This document shows, piece after piece, positions 1 to 9,687 of a DNA stretch of 64,000 nt (position 1 is the stretch's first letter; each line of letters starts with the position of its first letter). Both the position numbers and the translations under genes were made by a program. The stretch is from the NCBI RefSeq assembly GCF_014850955.1, contig NZ_JACXSS010000001.1:4650001-4714000 (forward strand). The letters are read 5' to 3'. The notes below the pieces were generated by a model. That model was not told the DNA's origin. It searched no databases and saw only the letters and a program-made list of their open reading frames with translations. This stretch comes from Methylomonas albis. GTDB taxonomy: Bacteria; Pseudomonadota; Gammaproteobacteria; Methylococcales; Methylomonadaceae.

Positions 1-123
1 AGCCAGCGACTCGCGATTCATCCAGGCAAACATCACCACCCGACCGCTATCCTGAAGCTGGGCGATGACCGGCACCAGGCCGTCTTCGGTCCATTGAATG
101 TCGTCCAACCAGCTTGTGCTCAC
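1..123 (-). CDS. hisI: Phosphoribosyl-AMP cyclohydrolase, N-terminal part only
   Basis: Third step of histidine synthesis: opening of the phosphoribosyl-AMP ring in the cytoplasm. Only about 41 N-terminal residues are visible because the gene runs off the left edge. They begin [20 protein letters not shown] and continue into the [13 protein letters not shown] block typical of HisI. The start is GTG, sharing bases with the hisF TGA stop (GTGA), which fits translational coupling as the last visible gene of the his operon. Whether a HisE domain follows cannot be seen. Confidence 0.9.
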   Translation of the reverse strand, partial: MSTSWLDDIQWTEDGLVPVIAQLQDSGRVVMFAWMNRESLA

Positions 124-893
124 AAGCGTACCTCTATGCCGCGCGACTGCATATGCCTTTTGGCTTGCTCTATGGTGTATTCGGCAAAGTGAAAAATACT
201 GGCAGCCAATACGGCGTCGGCTTTGCCTTCTATGATGCCGTCGGCCAAGTGATCCAGGTTGCCGACGCCGCCGGAGGCGATAACCGGAATGCTGACCGCT
301 TCGCTGATAGCGCGGGTCAAGGCCAAGTCAAAGCCGGATTTGGTACCGTCGCGGTCCATACTGGTCAACAGAATTTCACCCGCGCCATAGTCTTTCATTC
401 TCACGGCCCATTCGATAGCGTTTATACCGGTCGGCTTGCGACCACCGTGAGTAAAAATTTCCCAGCGATTTTCCTCGCCTTCTAGACTGACTTTTTTGGC
501 GTCGATAGCGACCACGATGCATTGCGAGCCAAATTTCTCGGCCGCTTCCTTGACGAACTCCGGCCGAAATACTGCCGCGCTGTTGATGCCTACCTTATCC
601 GCGCCGGCGTTCAGCATGCGACGAATGTCTTCCAACACCCGGATGCCGCCGCCCACAGTCAGTGGAATAAACACTTCGCTGGCGACTTGTTCGACAACGT
701 GAACAATCGTGTCGCGGTTGTCGTGCGTGGCCGTGATGTCCAAAAAGGTGATTTCGTCCGCGCCTTCGCTATCATAGCGACGGGCAATCTCCACCGGGTC
801 GCCGGCATCGCGGATATCGACAAACTTCACGCCTTTAACGACGCGGCCGTTATCGACATCCAGGCAGGGAATAATACGTTTGGCTAGGCTCAT
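120..893 (-). CDS. hisF: Imidazole glycerol phosphate synthase, cyclase subunit
   Basis: Cyclase half of IGP synthase; with HisH it turns PRFAR plus glutamine-derived ammonia into imidazole glycerol phosphate and AICAR. The 257 residues are normal length. Visible (beta/alpha)8-barrel signatures are [15 protein letters not shown] with the catalytic Asp12, the phosphate-binding TVGGGIR near residue 80, the second catalytic Asp131 in VVAIDAK, and VIASGGVG near the C-terminus. It lies 26 bp after hisA and overlaps the hisI start by 4 bases, in the order hisB-hisH-hisA-hisF-hisI. Confidence 0.98.
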   Translation of the reverse strand: MSLAKRIIPCLDVDNGRVVKGVKFVDIRDAGDPVEIARRYDSEGADEITFLDITATHDNRDTIVHVVEQVASEVFIPLTVGGGIRVLEDIRRMLNAGADKVGINSAAVFRPEFVKEAAEKFGSQCIVVAIDAKKVSLEGEENRWEIFTHGGRKPTGINAIEWAVRMKDYGAGEILLTSMDRDGTKSGFDLALTRAISEAVSIPVIASGGVGNLDHLADGIIEGKADAVLAASIFHFAEYTIEQAKRHMQSRGIEVRL

Positions 894-919
894 TGCTTAC
901 AGCTTATCGGCATAATGAA

Positions 920-1666
920 TCAGGCATCGGCTCCGCCGAAAGACTCCGCCAGCTTTTCCCCTTCGGCAAAATCCAGTGTGCCTTCGTAAATGGCGCGGCC
1001 AGTAATGGCACCCATGATACCCTCGTGTGCCACAGCGCCAAGTGCGCGAATATCATCCAAATTGGTGATGCCGCCCGAGGCGATGATGGGAATGTGGACC
1101 GAACGCGCTAATTTGGCAGTGGCGTCGACATTGACGCCTTGCATCATGCCGTCGCGGGAAATATCGGTGTAGATGATGGCGGCAACGCCATTGGCTTCAA
1201 ACTTTTGCGCCAGGTCGATCACATCATGGCGGGATAATTTCGACCAACCGTCGATGGCGACTTTACCATCTCGGGCATCCAGGCCGATGATGATGTGGCC
1301 GGGGAACTCAATCGATACGTCGCGAACAAAATGCGGTTCGCTGACTGCCTTGGTACCGATAATTACGTACTGTACGCCGGCTTCCAGATAAGCCTGGATG
1401 GTGTCTTCATCGCGAATACCGCCGCCGATTTGTACCGGCACGTCCGGATAGGCTTGGACGATTGCGTTGATTATCTCGGCATTTTTCGGTTTGCCCGCGA
1501 ATGCGCCGTCGAGATCCACCAGATGCAATCTCTTCGCCCCTGCTTCTACCCAGCGCCCGGCCACAGCCACCGGATCGTCCGAGAATACGGTGTCGTCTTC
1601 CATACGACCCTGGCGCAAGCGGACACATTTTCCTTCCTTCAAGTCAATTGCGGGTATCAGCAACAT
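920..1666 (-). CDS. hisA: ProFAR isomerase
   Basis: Amadori isomerase converting ProFAR to PRFAR, the substrate of HisFH. The 248-residue barrel starts [20 protein letters not shown]. The catalytic acid pair is visible as Asp8 (PAIDLK) and Asp130 (IIGLDARDG), with phosphate-binding VQIGGGIR near residue 80 and a second phosphate motif IIASGGI near residue 196. It sits between hisH (69-bp gap) and hisF (26-bp gap) and is paralogous to HisF, as in the whole family. The start is the first ATG before the conserved strand and leaves no missing N-terminus. Confidence 0.98.
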   Translation of the reverse strand: MLLIPAIDLKEGKCVRLRQGRMEDDTVFSDDPVAVAGRWVEAGAKRLHLVDLDGAFAGKPKNAEIINAIVQAYPDVPVQIGGGIRDEDTIQAYLEAGVQYVIIGTKAVSEPHFVRDVSIEFPGHIIIGLDARDGKVAIDGWSKLSRHDVIDLAQKFEANGVAAIIYTDISRDGMMQGVNVDATAKLARSVHIPIIASGGITNLDDIRALGAVAHEGIMGAITGRAIYEGTLDFAEGEKLAESFGGADA

Positions 1667-1735
1667 ATCTAAATCTCGACAGTTAAAACACTAAATCTAA
1701 AGGTTAGTAAAGCCAACATCTAAGGGTTGGGGAGG

Positions 1736-2377
1736 TTACGCAGTCCCATCCCACACCAGGAAGTTTTGCAATAGCTGCAATCCCACGGTCTGGCTTTTTT
1801 CGGGATGAAATTGCACGGCAAACATATTGTCTTTTGCCAGTGCACAGGTAAATGCTTGTGGATAATCGGCTGTTGCGGCGATATGACGCGGATCGTCCGC
1901 CGCCGCATAGTAGCTATGTACAAAATAAAAACGACTATGATCCGGAATGTTGTGCCAGAGCGGATGCGGAATTTGCTTGACCTGATTCCAGCCCATATGT
2001 GGAATTTTTAGAACATTGCCGTCGGCGCTCAGCATATGGTCGGCAAATCGCCTAGCGTGTCCTGGGAATATATTTAAGCAAGCAATGCCGTCGTTTTCCT
2101 CGCTATCGGTCAACAAAGCTTGCATGCCCAGGCAGATGCCCAGAAAAGGTTTGTTTTGCGCTACTTCATGGATCACATCGGCCAAACCACTATCGTTCAA
2201 AGCCTGCATACAGTCGCGTATCGCCCCGACGCCGGGAAATACCACGCGGTCCGCCGCGCTAATCACCGCGGCGTCGGCAGTTATTTGTACATTTACCCGG
2301 CTATCGGCATGTTGAAGCGCTTTGGCAATGGAATGCAGATTTCCCATTCCGTAATCGATAACGGCTACTGATGACAT
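1736..2377 (-). CDS. hisH: Imidazole glycerol phosphate synthase, glutaminase subunit
   Basis: Class I glutamine amidotransferase that releases ammonia for HisF. With the start at [13 protein letters not shown] the protein has 213 residues, normal for HisH. The nucleophile is Cys82 in FLGICLGMQ, and the rest of the triad is His191 and Glu193 in the C-terminal FHPEKS. The open frame continues 54 codons upstream, but that stretch runs into the end of hisB and has no HisH character, so the internal ATG directly before the first beta strand is the real start. Confidence 0.96.
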   Translation of the reverse strand: MSSVAVIDYGMGNLHSIAKALQHADSRVNVQITADAAVISAADRVVFPGVGAIRDCMQALNDSGLADVIHEVAQNKPFLGICLGMQALLTDSEENDGIACLNIFPGHARRFADHMLSADGNVLKIPHMGWNQVKQIPHPLWHNIPDHSRFYFVHSYYAAADDPRHIAATADYPQAFTCALAKDNMFAVQFHPEKSQTVGLQLLQNFLVWDGTA

Positions 2378-2423
2378 AAATCTAGTGATACAAGGTCGGG
2401 TTTTTAGGCAAAAAGTGTGGGAA

Positions 2424-3017
2424 TTATAGACTGCCTTTAGTAGAAGGCATGATACCGGCCATCCGCTCGTCATGGCTGATCGCCATTCGCACAGCTCGAC
2501 CGAATGCCTTGAAAACAGTTTCAGCAATATGGTGGGCATTACCGCCCTTCAGATTATCGATATGCAAGGTCACACCGGCATGATTGACGAAGCCTTGGAA
2601 AAACTCCTTAAATAAATCCACATCGAAACTGCCGATAAACGCACGCTTGAACTCTACTTCATAGAACAAGCCGGGACGGCCGGAGAAATCCACCACCACC
2701 CGCGATAAGGATTCGTCGAGAGGGCAATAGGCGTGGCCATAACGATAGATGCCTTTTTTGTCGCCCAACGCTTTGGCAAAGGCCTGACCGAGGGTAATAC
2801 CAATGTCTTCCACACTATGATGAGCATCGATATGTAAGTCGCCGTGCGACACAACCTCCATGTCTATCAAGCCATGTCTGGCTATCTGATCCAGCATATG
2901 ATCCAAAAACGGCAAGCCGGTGGTAAACGCCGCCGAGCCGTTGCCGTCGAGATTAATTGAAACTTTGATCTGGGTTTCGAGCGTATTGCGCTCAACCTGG
3001 GCGGTGCGTGGGTTCAT
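2424..3017 (-). CDS. hisB: Imidazoleglycerol-phosphate dehydratase
   Basis: Manganese enzyme that dehydrates imidazole glycerol phosphate to imidazole acetol phosphate. At 197 residues this is the monofunctional dehydratase, without the N-terminal histidinol-phosphatase domain of the enterobacterial bifunctional HisB. Both metal motifs are present: DAHHSVED (His66, His67, Glu70) and AHHIAE (His162, His163, Glu166), plus the family-typical [13 protein letters not shown] near residues 37-49. It is the first gene of the visible his cluster, 46 bp before hisH and 49 bp after pepN. Confidence 0.98.
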   Translation of the reverse strand: MNPRTAQVERNTLETQIKVSINLDGNGSAAFTTGLPFLDHMLDQIARHGLIDMEVVSHGDLHIDAHHSVEDIGITLGQAFAKALGDKKGIYRYGHAYCPLDESLSRVVVDFSGRPGLFYEVEFKRAFIGSFDVDLFKEFFQGFVNHAGVTLHIDNLKGGNAHHIAETVFKAFGRAVRMAISHDERMAGIMPSTKGSL

Positions 3018-3066
3018 GCTTGATGCGTATGGCTTATTTCGGCGCTAGTTTACGTGATTGTGACGG

Positions 3067-5709
3067 CTACGCCAAACTCTTGCTGGCGATCTCGTAGACA
3101 TCCTTGGACAGATGCTCGGTAGCGACGATACGCTGTAATTGCTGTTTCATCAAGCCCTGCCGGGCCGCGTCATATCGCCGCCATTGGGCCAACCCGGTGA
3201 CCATCCGCGAGGCGATTTGCGGATTAAGGGTATTCAGCGCCAATACCTGGTCGGCCAGGAAGCGGTAGCCCTCGCCGTTTTGGGCATGAAAATGCAGCGG
3301 ATTGGCCTGACTGAAGGCGCCAATCAATGATCGCACCCGATTAGGCGTTTTCATATCGAAAGCCGAATGCTTCATTAGAGCCTGCACGGTTGCAAAGGTA
3401 TTGGGCATGCTACTGGTGGCTTGTAAGGTAAACCATTTGTCGATAACCAGCGATTCCTGCCGCCATTGCACATAAAAACTATCCAGACTTCTGGCCTTGG
3501 CCGGATGATTGCTATTGACGATGGCCGACAACGCCGCCAGTTGATCGGTCATATTGCGGGCGCTGTAAAATTGCTGCTCGGCAATATGATAAATATCGTC
3601 ATTTTCCAATTTACTCAAATAGCTCAAACAGGCATTTTTCAAACGGCGCCGTCCTACCGCGCCGGCATCGAAACTACCGGATTCGTCACGATGATGTTGG
3701 ATATACAGCTGTTTAAACTCGGCGTGCAATTGTTCGGCTAGCGTCTTTTTCACAAACTCCCGGGCTTGATGAATCGCTTCCACATCGATGATCGCCATCT
3801 GCCCGGACAAATAACTTTCTTCCGGCAAGGCCAGCAACAGTGCTTGATAAGACAAATCGCCGCTGCTATCGGTCAACACGCTACGATAGGCTTCGACGAT
3901 AACCGGCTGCAGCTGCAAGGGTCGACCCAGCTCGATAGCGTCGATCAGCTTGAAAATCACCTGCACCGCCAGTTGCTGGCCGGCTTCCCAGCGGTTAAAG
4001 GTATCGCTGTCGTGCCGCAGCAAAAACGCCAACTCGTCCGGACTACGTTCTATTTTTAAGGTTACCGGTGCGGAAAAACCTCTTAGCAACGACACTACTG
4101 GCGGCTGCACCAGCTGATCAAAGCTAAAGGTCTGCTCGGCTTCTGTGACGTTCAAGATCATTTCCGACTGACTGGAACCGTTACAGATAATCGGCGCGAC
4201 TGACCCGTCGGCGGCGAGCAAGCCCAGTTTTACCGGAATATGCAGCGGCGCTTTTACCGGCTGATTAGGCGTGGGCGGACAACTTTGTTGAATGGTCAAA
4301 TGCAGTTGTTGAGATTCCGCGTCGTATCGTTGACTAACAGTCAACACCGGGGTGCCGGCTTGCGAATACCAGCGGCGAAATTGATTTAATTCCACACCGT
4401 TAGCATCTTCCAAGGCCTTAACGAAATCCTCGCAAGTGACCGCTTGGCCGTCGTGGCGCTGGAAATATAAATCGCAGCCTTTTCTAAAACCAGCGGCGCC
4501 CAGCAAGGTGTGCAGCATCCGCACCACTTCCGCGCCTTTTTCATAGACGGTCAGCGTGTAGAAATTGTTGATTTCGATATAGGCTTCCGGACGAATCGGA
4601 TGCGACAACGGGCCGGCATCTTCGGCAAACTGGCGGGTGCGCAAGGCATTGACGTCTTCAATGCGTTTTACGGCCGGCGAGCTGCGGTCGCCGCTAAATT
4701 GTTGGTCGCGAAATACGGTAAAGCCTTCTTTTAAACTCAACTGGAACCAGTCGCGACAGGTGATGCGATTACCCGACCAGTTGTGGAAATACTCATGGCC
4801 TATCACGCCTTCGATATGTTCGTAATCGCTATCGGTGGCGGTGTCCGGCCGAGCCAACACGAACTTGGTGTTAAACACGTTCAGGCCCTTGTTTTCCATC
4901 GCCCCCATATTGAAATGGTCGACCGCGACGATCATGTACAAGTCCAAATCATATTCCCGACCGTAGGTTTCCTCGTCCCAACGCATGGCATTTTTCAAGG
5001 ATTGCATCGCGTGATCGCATTTGTCGACATTGTGCTTCTCGACAAATATCTCCAACGCAATACGGCGGCCACTCATCGTGGTGAAGTCGTCGGCAACGCA
5101 TTCCAGCAGGCCGGCCACCAAGGCAAATAAATAACAGGGCTTGGCAAACGGGTCTTCCCAGCTCACCCAATGCCGATTGTTTTCCAGCTCGCCTTGGCCG
5201 ACCTTGTTACCGTTTGACAGCAAGACCGGATATTTGCTCTTGTCGCCAATCAACGTGGTTTTGAAACGGCTCATCACATCCGGCCGGTCCAAAAACCAGG
5301 TGATTTTCCGAAAGCCCTGGGCCTCGCACTGCGTACATAGCATGCTGCTGGATAGATACAAACCTTCCAGCGCGGTATTGGCTTGCGGATTGATGATATT
5401 TTCGATGACTATCTGAAACGGCCGATCCTGCGACACTTCGTAAATGGTCAGCGCTTCTTCGCCGAGTAGATATTGGCTAGCCTCCAGCAGCTGACCATCT
5501 ATCGCGATACTGACTAATTGCAATTCCTCGCCGAGCAACTTCAATGCAGCACTGCTGTCGGGGCTCTGAGGATTGCGGCGCAGACTCAATGTCGAGCGAA
5601 CCTGAGTGCGCTGCTCGTCCAGATCGAAATTCAATTCGACCTGATCGATCAGATATTCGGGCGGAGTGTAGTCTTTCAGGAAAACAGTTTGCGGGGTTGC
5701 ATCACGCAT
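3067..5709 (-). CDS. pepN: Aminopeptidase N (M1 zinc metallopeptidase)
   Basis: Cytoplasmic M1 aminopeptidase that removes N-terminal residues in the last steps of peptide breakdown. The 880 residues match gammaproteobacterial PepN. The substrate-anchoring GAMEN motif is at 269-273 and the zinc site HEYFH at 305-309, with the third ligand Glu328 in SLKEGF. No signal peptide. The gene starts 3 bp after the PsiE-like gene, so it is probably read with moaB, DUF423 and psiE; hisB follows after 49 bp. Confidence 0.98.
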   Translation of the reverse strand: MRDATPQTVFLKDYTPPEYLIDQVELNFDLDEQRTQVRSTLSLRRNPQSPDSSAALKLLGEELQLVSIAIDGQLLEASQYLLGEEALTIYEVSQDRPFQIVIENIINPQANTALEGLYLSSSMLCTQCEAQGFRKITWFLDRPDVMSRFKTTLIGDKSKYPVLLSNGNKVGQGELENNRHWVSWEDPFAKPCYLFALVAGLLECVADDFTTMSGRRIALEIFVEKHNVDKCDHAMQSLKNAMRWDEETYGREYDLDLYMIVAVDHFNMGAMENKGLNVFNTKFVLARPDTATDSDYEHIEGVIGHEYFHNWSGNRITCRDWFQLSLKEGFTVFRDQQFSGDRSSPAVKRIEDVNALRTRQFAEDAGPLSHPIRPEAYIEINNFYTLTVYEKGAEVVRMLHTLLGAAGFRKGCDLYFQRHDGQAVTCEDFVKALEDANGVELNQFRRWYSQAGTPVLTVSQRYDAESQQLHLTIQQSCPPTPNQPVKAPLHIPVKLGLLAADGSVAPIICNGSSQSEMILNVTEAEQTFSFDQLVQPPVVSLLRGFSAPVTLKIERSPDELAFLLRHDSDTFNRWEAGQQLAVQVIFKLIDAIELGRPLQLQPVIVEAYRSVLTDSSGDLSYQALLLALPEESYLSGQMAIIDVEAIHQAREFVKKTLAEQLHAEFKQLYIQHHRDESGSFDAGAVGRRRLKNACLSYLSKLENDDIYHIAEQQFYSARNMTDQLAALSAIVNSNHPAKARSLDSFYVQWRQESLVIDKWFTLQATSSMPNTFATVQALMKHSAFDMKTPNRVRSLIGAFSQANPLHFHAQNGEGYRFLADQVLALNTLNPQIASRMVTGLAQWRRYDAARQGLMKQQLQRIVATEHLSKDVYEIASKSLA

Positions 5710-5712
5710 TAT

Positions 5713-6261
5713 TTATCGCTCGTCTTGTTTGACAGGTTGTTGCGGTTTATAGGAAATCAGCCAGTAAGTCAGGCCCAGCGCCAAAATGACTACGGCAATG
5801 GCCATCACATAGGCCGGGTCCAGATCCTTGAAATCCAGCATAATCACTTTTCGGGCCACGGCCATCAAGGCAGTGGCTATGACCATTTTAATCGGTAGCG
5901 TGTCGTGTTTGATGTACAGCGTGATGTTGATAAATATCTCTATCGCGATCAACACTGCCATAAACGAACCAAAAATCACCAATATGTCGGAAACTGTCAG
6001 CATCATAAACGGTTCAGCAACCAAACGCTGGTACATCACATAGCCCACGTCGGCTACGCCCCACAAAATGACCAGCACCATCAACACCGCCAGAATTCTG
6101 ACCGCGAAATGAATGACCGCGTGCAGGAATTTGAGCATGGCGTCTTCCGGTACCTGCGGCACTTTTACTTCATGGCTATCGTCACGCAAATTGCGGTTGG
6201 TACTGGGCCGGGAAGATGCCGGCGGCGGCATGGAAGGTCGAACGGGCGGTTTAGTGTCCAT
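5713..6261 (-). CDS. PsiE-like membrane protein
   Basis: Inner-membrane protein of the phosphate-starvation-inducible PsiE family; the molecular role of the family is unknown. The 182 residues comprise a Pro/Ser-rich cytoplasmic N-terminus of about 40 residues and then four hydrophobic segments (roughly 45-72, 84-108, 122-137 and 148-170). Between the middle segments is the charged stretch YIKHDTLPIKMVIATALMAV, and the KVIMLDFK stretch before the last helix is recognisably PsiE. It is packed between the DUF423 gene (stop immediately upstream) and pepN (3-bp gap), indicating one transcript. Confidence 0.8.
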   Translation of the reverse strand: MDTKPPVRPSMPPPASSRPSTNRNLRDDSHEVKVPQVPEDAMLKFLHAVIHFAVRILAVLMVLVILWGVADVGYVMYQRLVAEPFMMLTVSDILVIFGSFMAVLIAIEIFINITLYIKHDTLPIKMVIATALMAVARKVIMLDFKDLDPAYVMAIAVVILALGLTYWLISYKPQQPVKQDER

Positions 6262-6633
6262 TTATAGCTCCTGGTTTTTCTGCCAAGCCACATAAGCCAG
6301 TAAAGCCCATGCCGCTAAAAAAGCCAGGCCGCCAAACGGCGTAATCATGCCCAGCCAACCGATATTGAATATCGCCAGTAAGTATAGACTGCCGGAAAAC
6401 AGCACGATGCCAGCCACCAAACACCAGCCGGCCCAGCGCAATAATTTATGTTCCGGTAACACCGCGATCAAGGCCAAGACCAATACATGCCACATCTGGT
6501 AGCTTACCGCGGTTTTATAAACATCCAGTAGATGTTCGGATAATAAATGCTTCAAGCCATGCGCGCCGAATGCACCCATCGCTACGCCGATAAAGCCGCC
6601 GATTGCAGCCAGAAACAAAAAAGGTGGGCGCAT
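6262..6633 (-). CDS. DUF423 (YgdD-type) small membrane protein
   Basis: A 123-residue membrane protein with four hydrophobic helices. The N-terminal FLFLAAIGGFIGVAMGAFGA followed by HGLK is the DUF423/YgdD hallmark, and a second conserved stretch, VAGIVLFSGSLYLLAI, occurs near residues 74-89. Its function is not established. Its ATG shares the A of the moaB TAA stop (TAATG), a strong sign of translational coupling with moaB; the PsiE-like gene follows without a gap. Confidence 0.88.
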   Translation of the reverse strand: MRPPFLFLAAIGGFIGVAMGAFGAHGLKHLLSEHLLDVYKTAVSYQMWHVLVLALIAVLPEHKLLRWAGWCLVAGIVLFSGSLYLLAIFNIGWLGMITPFGGLAFLAAWALLAYVAWQKNQEL

Positions 6634-7154
6634 TATTTCTCCAACAGGCGCGGCATCAGCTGCACCAGATTACACGGCCGGGTGCGGTAATCCAATTGTT
6701 CCTTAATCAAGGATTCCCAGGCGGTACGGCAGGCACCGGAAGAACCGGGCACGCAGAAAATATAAGTAGCGTTGGCCACGCCGGCAATAGCCCGTGACTG
6801 CATCGTCGAACTTTTGATGTCTTGGTAAGAAATCATCCGAAACACTTCACCGAAGCCATCCAACACTTTATCCAACAGCGGCTGAATGGCTTCCGGCGTG
6901 CCGTCGCGACCGGTTACGCCAGTGCCGCCGGTCGTGATAACTGCATTAACCTGCGGATCGGCGATCCAATGACTCACAGCGGCGCGAATTTGATAAATAT
7001 CGTCGGGAACGATTTTTTTGTCGATCAAGATATGCCCGGCATCGGTCAAGCCGGTGACCAAAGTTTGCCCGGATACGTCGTCTAATTCGGTACGCGTATC
7101 GGAAACAGTCAACACAGCAATATTGATCGGAATAAACTCTCGGACTTCGCTCAC
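6633..7154 (-). CDS. moaB: Molybdenum cofactor biosynthesis protein B
   Basis: MogA/MoaB-family protein that binds, and in some members adenylylates, molybdopterin. The 173 residues carry the fold's signature VITTGGTGVTGRDGTPEA (72-89), the nucleotide/MPT-binding GGTG loop, and the Asp-rich NIAVLTVSDTR beginning. No other molybdopterin gene lies nearby. It heads the leftward run moaB-DUF423-psiE-pepN and is divergent from the exporter at 7310. MogA is an alternative, but length and the N-terminal motif fit MoaB better. Confidence 0.92.
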   Translation of the reverse strand: MSEVREFIPINIAVLTVSDTRTELDDVSGQTLVTGLTDAGHILIDKKIVPDDIYQIRAAVSHWIADPQVNAVITTGGTGVTGRDGTPEAIQPLLDKVLDGFGEVFRMISYQDIKSSTMQSRAIAGVANATYIFCVPGSSGACRTAWESLIKEQLDYRTRPCNLVQLMPRLLEK

Positions 7155-7309
7155 GGTACCGCTCCAGATTAAGGCTACCGCATTCTATGTAAAGCGCCGC
7201 CCGACAAGCAAGCGTTGTTTAATTCGCCGGCTGTCATACCGGCTTAACCGATAATGCCGTAAACTCCGGATTATTCATTCCCATTCAGTTAGCGGCCGCC
7301 CACTCGATC

Positions 7310-8395
7310 ATGCCTATCCAGATTTCCCGTTACGAAAAAATCGCCAGCCTGGCGGCGTTGTGCTTGTTGCTGTTTGCCTGTTATCAGGTATTAAGACCGT
7401 TTATTTTCGATTTGTTGTGGGCGGCGATTCTGTGTTTTGTCACCTGGCCATTATACGCCCGTCTGCGCGCCTGGAAACTCACCGCCAACTGGGCTGCCAC
7501 AGCGATGGTCTTGCCTATCGGCATCTTGCTGCTGACACCCTTCGTCGCAGCCACATTGACCTTTACCGAAGACATCAATCGGCTGCTGCAATGGCTAAAC
7601 CAGAGCTCGCATGCCTGGCCGGCCGCTCCAGCCTGGTTGCAAAAACTGCCGGTATTTGGTGATAACGCGGTCAGGGCCTGGCAAAGCGTCGGCGAAGATT
7701 CCAGCCGCCTCGTCAATCTGGCCCGGCAATATGCCTTGGGCGCCAGCAGCTGGGTATTGCAGCAAGGGATTAGTCTGGCCGGCGAGTTAATGCACATGGG
7801 GTTAGCTATTTTGGTGCTGTTTTTTTTCTATCGCGACGGCGAACACGTAGCTCAACACGTGGTCATTGCCGTCGAACGCCTGGCCGGCGAGCGCACCCAA
7901 CGCATCCTGCACATCGTCCGCTCCAGCCTGCGCGCCGTGGTGTACGGCATACTCGGCACCGCGCTGGTACAAGCACTGGCCTCTATCCTGGGATTTGTGA
8001 TTGCCGGCGTACCTTACGCCTTTGTGCTGGGCGTGATCGCGTTCTTTTTAATGATCATACCAGCGGCAGGCACAGTCATCTGGCTGCCGATCGCCTTATG
8101 GTTACTAGCTGAAGGCGAAACAGGCTGGGCGATCTTCATCGCGCTGTGGTTTTTGCTGTTCGTCGGCACCATCGACAACTGGCTACGGCCCATCCTGATC
8201 AGCCGGGAAGTGGAGTTGCCGTTTGTGTTGATTGTATTCGGCATCTTCGGCGGCTTGTTGGCGTTTGGGTTTATAGGCGTATTTATCGGCCCGACCTTGT
8301 TAGCCACCAGCTATGCCTTGATCCTGGACTGGCTAATTCGCAACGAACAGGGCGAAACTGACAAGGAGACAAGCCCAGGATGCACAGACGGCTAG
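7310..8395 (+). CDS. AI-2E family transporter (PerM/YdiK-like)
   Basis: Integral membrane permease of the AI-2E exporter superfamily; family members export AI-2 or small solutes or act as Na+/H+ antiporters, so the substrate here is unknown. The 361 residues have about eight hydrophobic segments: a pair at the N-terminus (14-55), a soluble middle region (about 85-150) and a C-terminal bundle (about 155-345), with FGGLLAFGFIGVFIGPTLLA typical of the family. The 155-bp upstream gap separates it from divergent moaB. No clear Shine-Dalgarno precedes the chosen ATG. Confidence 0.88.
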   Translation: MPIQISRYEKIASLAALCLLLFACYQVLRPFIFDLLWAAILCFVTWPLYARLRAWKLTANWAATAMVLPIGILLLTPFVAATLTFTEDINRLLQWLNQSSHAWPAAPAWLQKLPVFGDNAVRAWQSVGEDSSRLVNLARQYALGASSWVLQQGISLAGELMHMGLAILVLFFFYRDGEHVAQHVVIAVERLAGERTQRILHIVRSSLRAVVYGILGTALVQALASILGFVIAGVPYAFVLGVIAFFLMIIPAAGTVIWLPIALWLLAEGETGWAIFIALWFLLFVGTIDNWLRPILISREVELPFVLIVFGIFGGLLAFGFIGVFIGPTLLATSYALILDWLIRNEQGETDKETSPGCTDG

Positions 8396-8529
8396 TCTGC
8401 CGACTGTCCGCTCGCAAACCGCTCCTAGGCATGAGGAGTACGACCCGTTTAGCCGCGAATAAACGACTTAAGAAACCGCAAGCTAAGTGGCCCAGGGATT
8501 GCTTGCAAAGATCACGGAGGACCACAGCC

Positions 8530-8895
8530 ATGTCGGTAAAACAACCTTTTAGCATCTGCCCCACGCAACAACTTCCGGAACTCGGCAAATACTCTTTCAA
8601 GCTACTCTATCGCGGTACGCCGCGTGACGCGATTCTGGTGCGCTTCCAGGGAGAGGTTTACGGGTATCTAAACCAATGCGTACACATGCCTAAGGCGTTG
8701 GATTGTGAGAACAGCAACATTTTCGACGAATCCGGACGCTATTTGCAGTGTTCCATGCACAGTATTTGCTACGACCCAATCAGTGGAGAGTCTTTAAGCG
8801 AAATCTGCTTGGGCAAAAAACTAACTGCGTTGAAAGTTAAAGAACAAGACGATTGGATCTATTTAGTGGATAAAAGAGCCGCCATTACCGATTGA
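8530..8895 (+). CDS. Rieske-type [2Fe-2S] ferredoxin
   Basis: Small soluble electron-transfer protein, 121 residues from MSVKQPFS. The cluster ligands are Cys50 and His52 (CVH) and Cys74 and His77 (CSMH), the CxH...CxxH pattern of Rieske proteins. The frame is open for 50 codons further upstream into the exporter gene, but the ATG at 8530 is preceded by a strong Shine-Dalgarno (CACGGAGG), which decides the start. There is no transmembrane anchor, so this is a ferredoxin or oxygenase-type Rieske protein and not a bc1 subunit. The partner is unknown. Confidence 0.88.
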   Translation: MSVKQPFSICPTQQLPELGKYSFKLLYRGTPRDAILVRFQGEVYGYLNQCVHMPKALDCENSNIFDESGRYLQCSMHSICYDPISGESLSEICLGKKLTALKVKEQDDWIYLVDKRAAITD

Positions 8896-8953
8896 TTGGC
8901 CCTGGGCGAAACAGCTTGCATCACCCCATTGATTTCGGGGAACCTCTAAATAC

Positions 8954-9039
8954 TATCCGTTCATACTTCGACGGGCTCAGCACGAACGGATAGGTGGTTG
9001 ATTTACCGCGACCGCCGTTCGCACTGAGCGGGTCGAAGT
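8954..9039. repeat. REP-like paired inverted repeat between convergent genes
   Basis: Two related 25-base arms, 8965-8989 and 9015-9039, are inverted copies of each other with few mismatches (core CTTCGACGGGCTCAGCACG against its complement). The left copy is also a hairpin by itself: 9-base arms TATCCGTTC at 8954-8962 and GAACGGATA at 8984-8992. It lies in the 192-bp gap between the Rieske gene (+) and the CBS gene (-), a typical place for REP/BIME elements, and could end transcription from both sides. Confidence 0.75.
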
Positions 9040-9087
9040 GCAATTTTTAGAAGTTCCAGTCGGTTTGCGCAGCAAACCCAGCCGTCT

Positions 9088-9555
9088 TTAGCCGTGTGAG
9101 GCGCTTTCTTTGATCTGTTGTTCCAGCTTTTCGTGCGCGCGTTCCAACTTGGCAAACACTCTTAAAATATCGGTAGCGGACAATATGCCTACCAATTTTT
9201 CCTTGTCCACCACCGGCAGCGCGCCGACTCGGTGTTCCGCCATCATAGCCGCCGCTTCAGACGCAGGCGTTTCCGGCGTAACCGTGTAAACGCCGCGATG
9301 CATGATATGCACGACTTTTTGCGAGACCACATGTAACTGCGAGTTGTCTTTATTCGTCTCCACCGCATTGGAATTACTTTTTGGTCCCAGGGCTTTGTAT
9401 AAATCCCGGTCGGAAACAATACCGACCAATTTGCCTTTTTCAACCACCGGCAAGTGGCGGATTTTCTCGTAATGTATCAAAAAGAACACGCGATCAATCA
9501 GATCGTGCGGTTCGACGGTAAATACCTTGGCGGTCATTAACTCTGCTACACGCAT
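9088..9555 (-). CDS. Tandem CBS-domain protein
   Basis: A 155-residue stand-alone Bateman module: two CBS domains (about 7-60 and 85-140) and a charged C-terminal helix. Typical CBS features are RHLPVVEKGKLVGIVSDRDL in the first and VGALPVVDKEKLVGILSATD in the second, which usually bind adenine nucleotides between them. No enzymatic domain is attached, so it probably regulates a partner by sensing nucleotide. It is monocistronic, with the REP-like hairpin directly beyond its stop and 130 bp to the next gene upstream. Confidence 0.9.
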   Translation of the reverse strand: MRVAELMTAKVFTVEPHDLIDRVFFLIHYEKIRHLPVVEKGKLVGIVSDRDLYKALGPKSNSNAVETNKDNSQLHVVSQKVVHIMHRGVYTVTPETPASEAAAMMAEHRVGALPVVDKEKLVGILSATDILRVFAKLERAHEKLEQQIKESASHG

Positions 9556-9687
9556 GATGTTTCTCCAATAAAAATGTCTGTAAAAAAGTAAGTAAATTCT
9601 GACGCAATAGCGGAACTATAGCCAGGCAAAATTAAGAAATATCGCAGTCTTACGGATACACATCCCCATTAAGTCGCGCTGAAAGAC

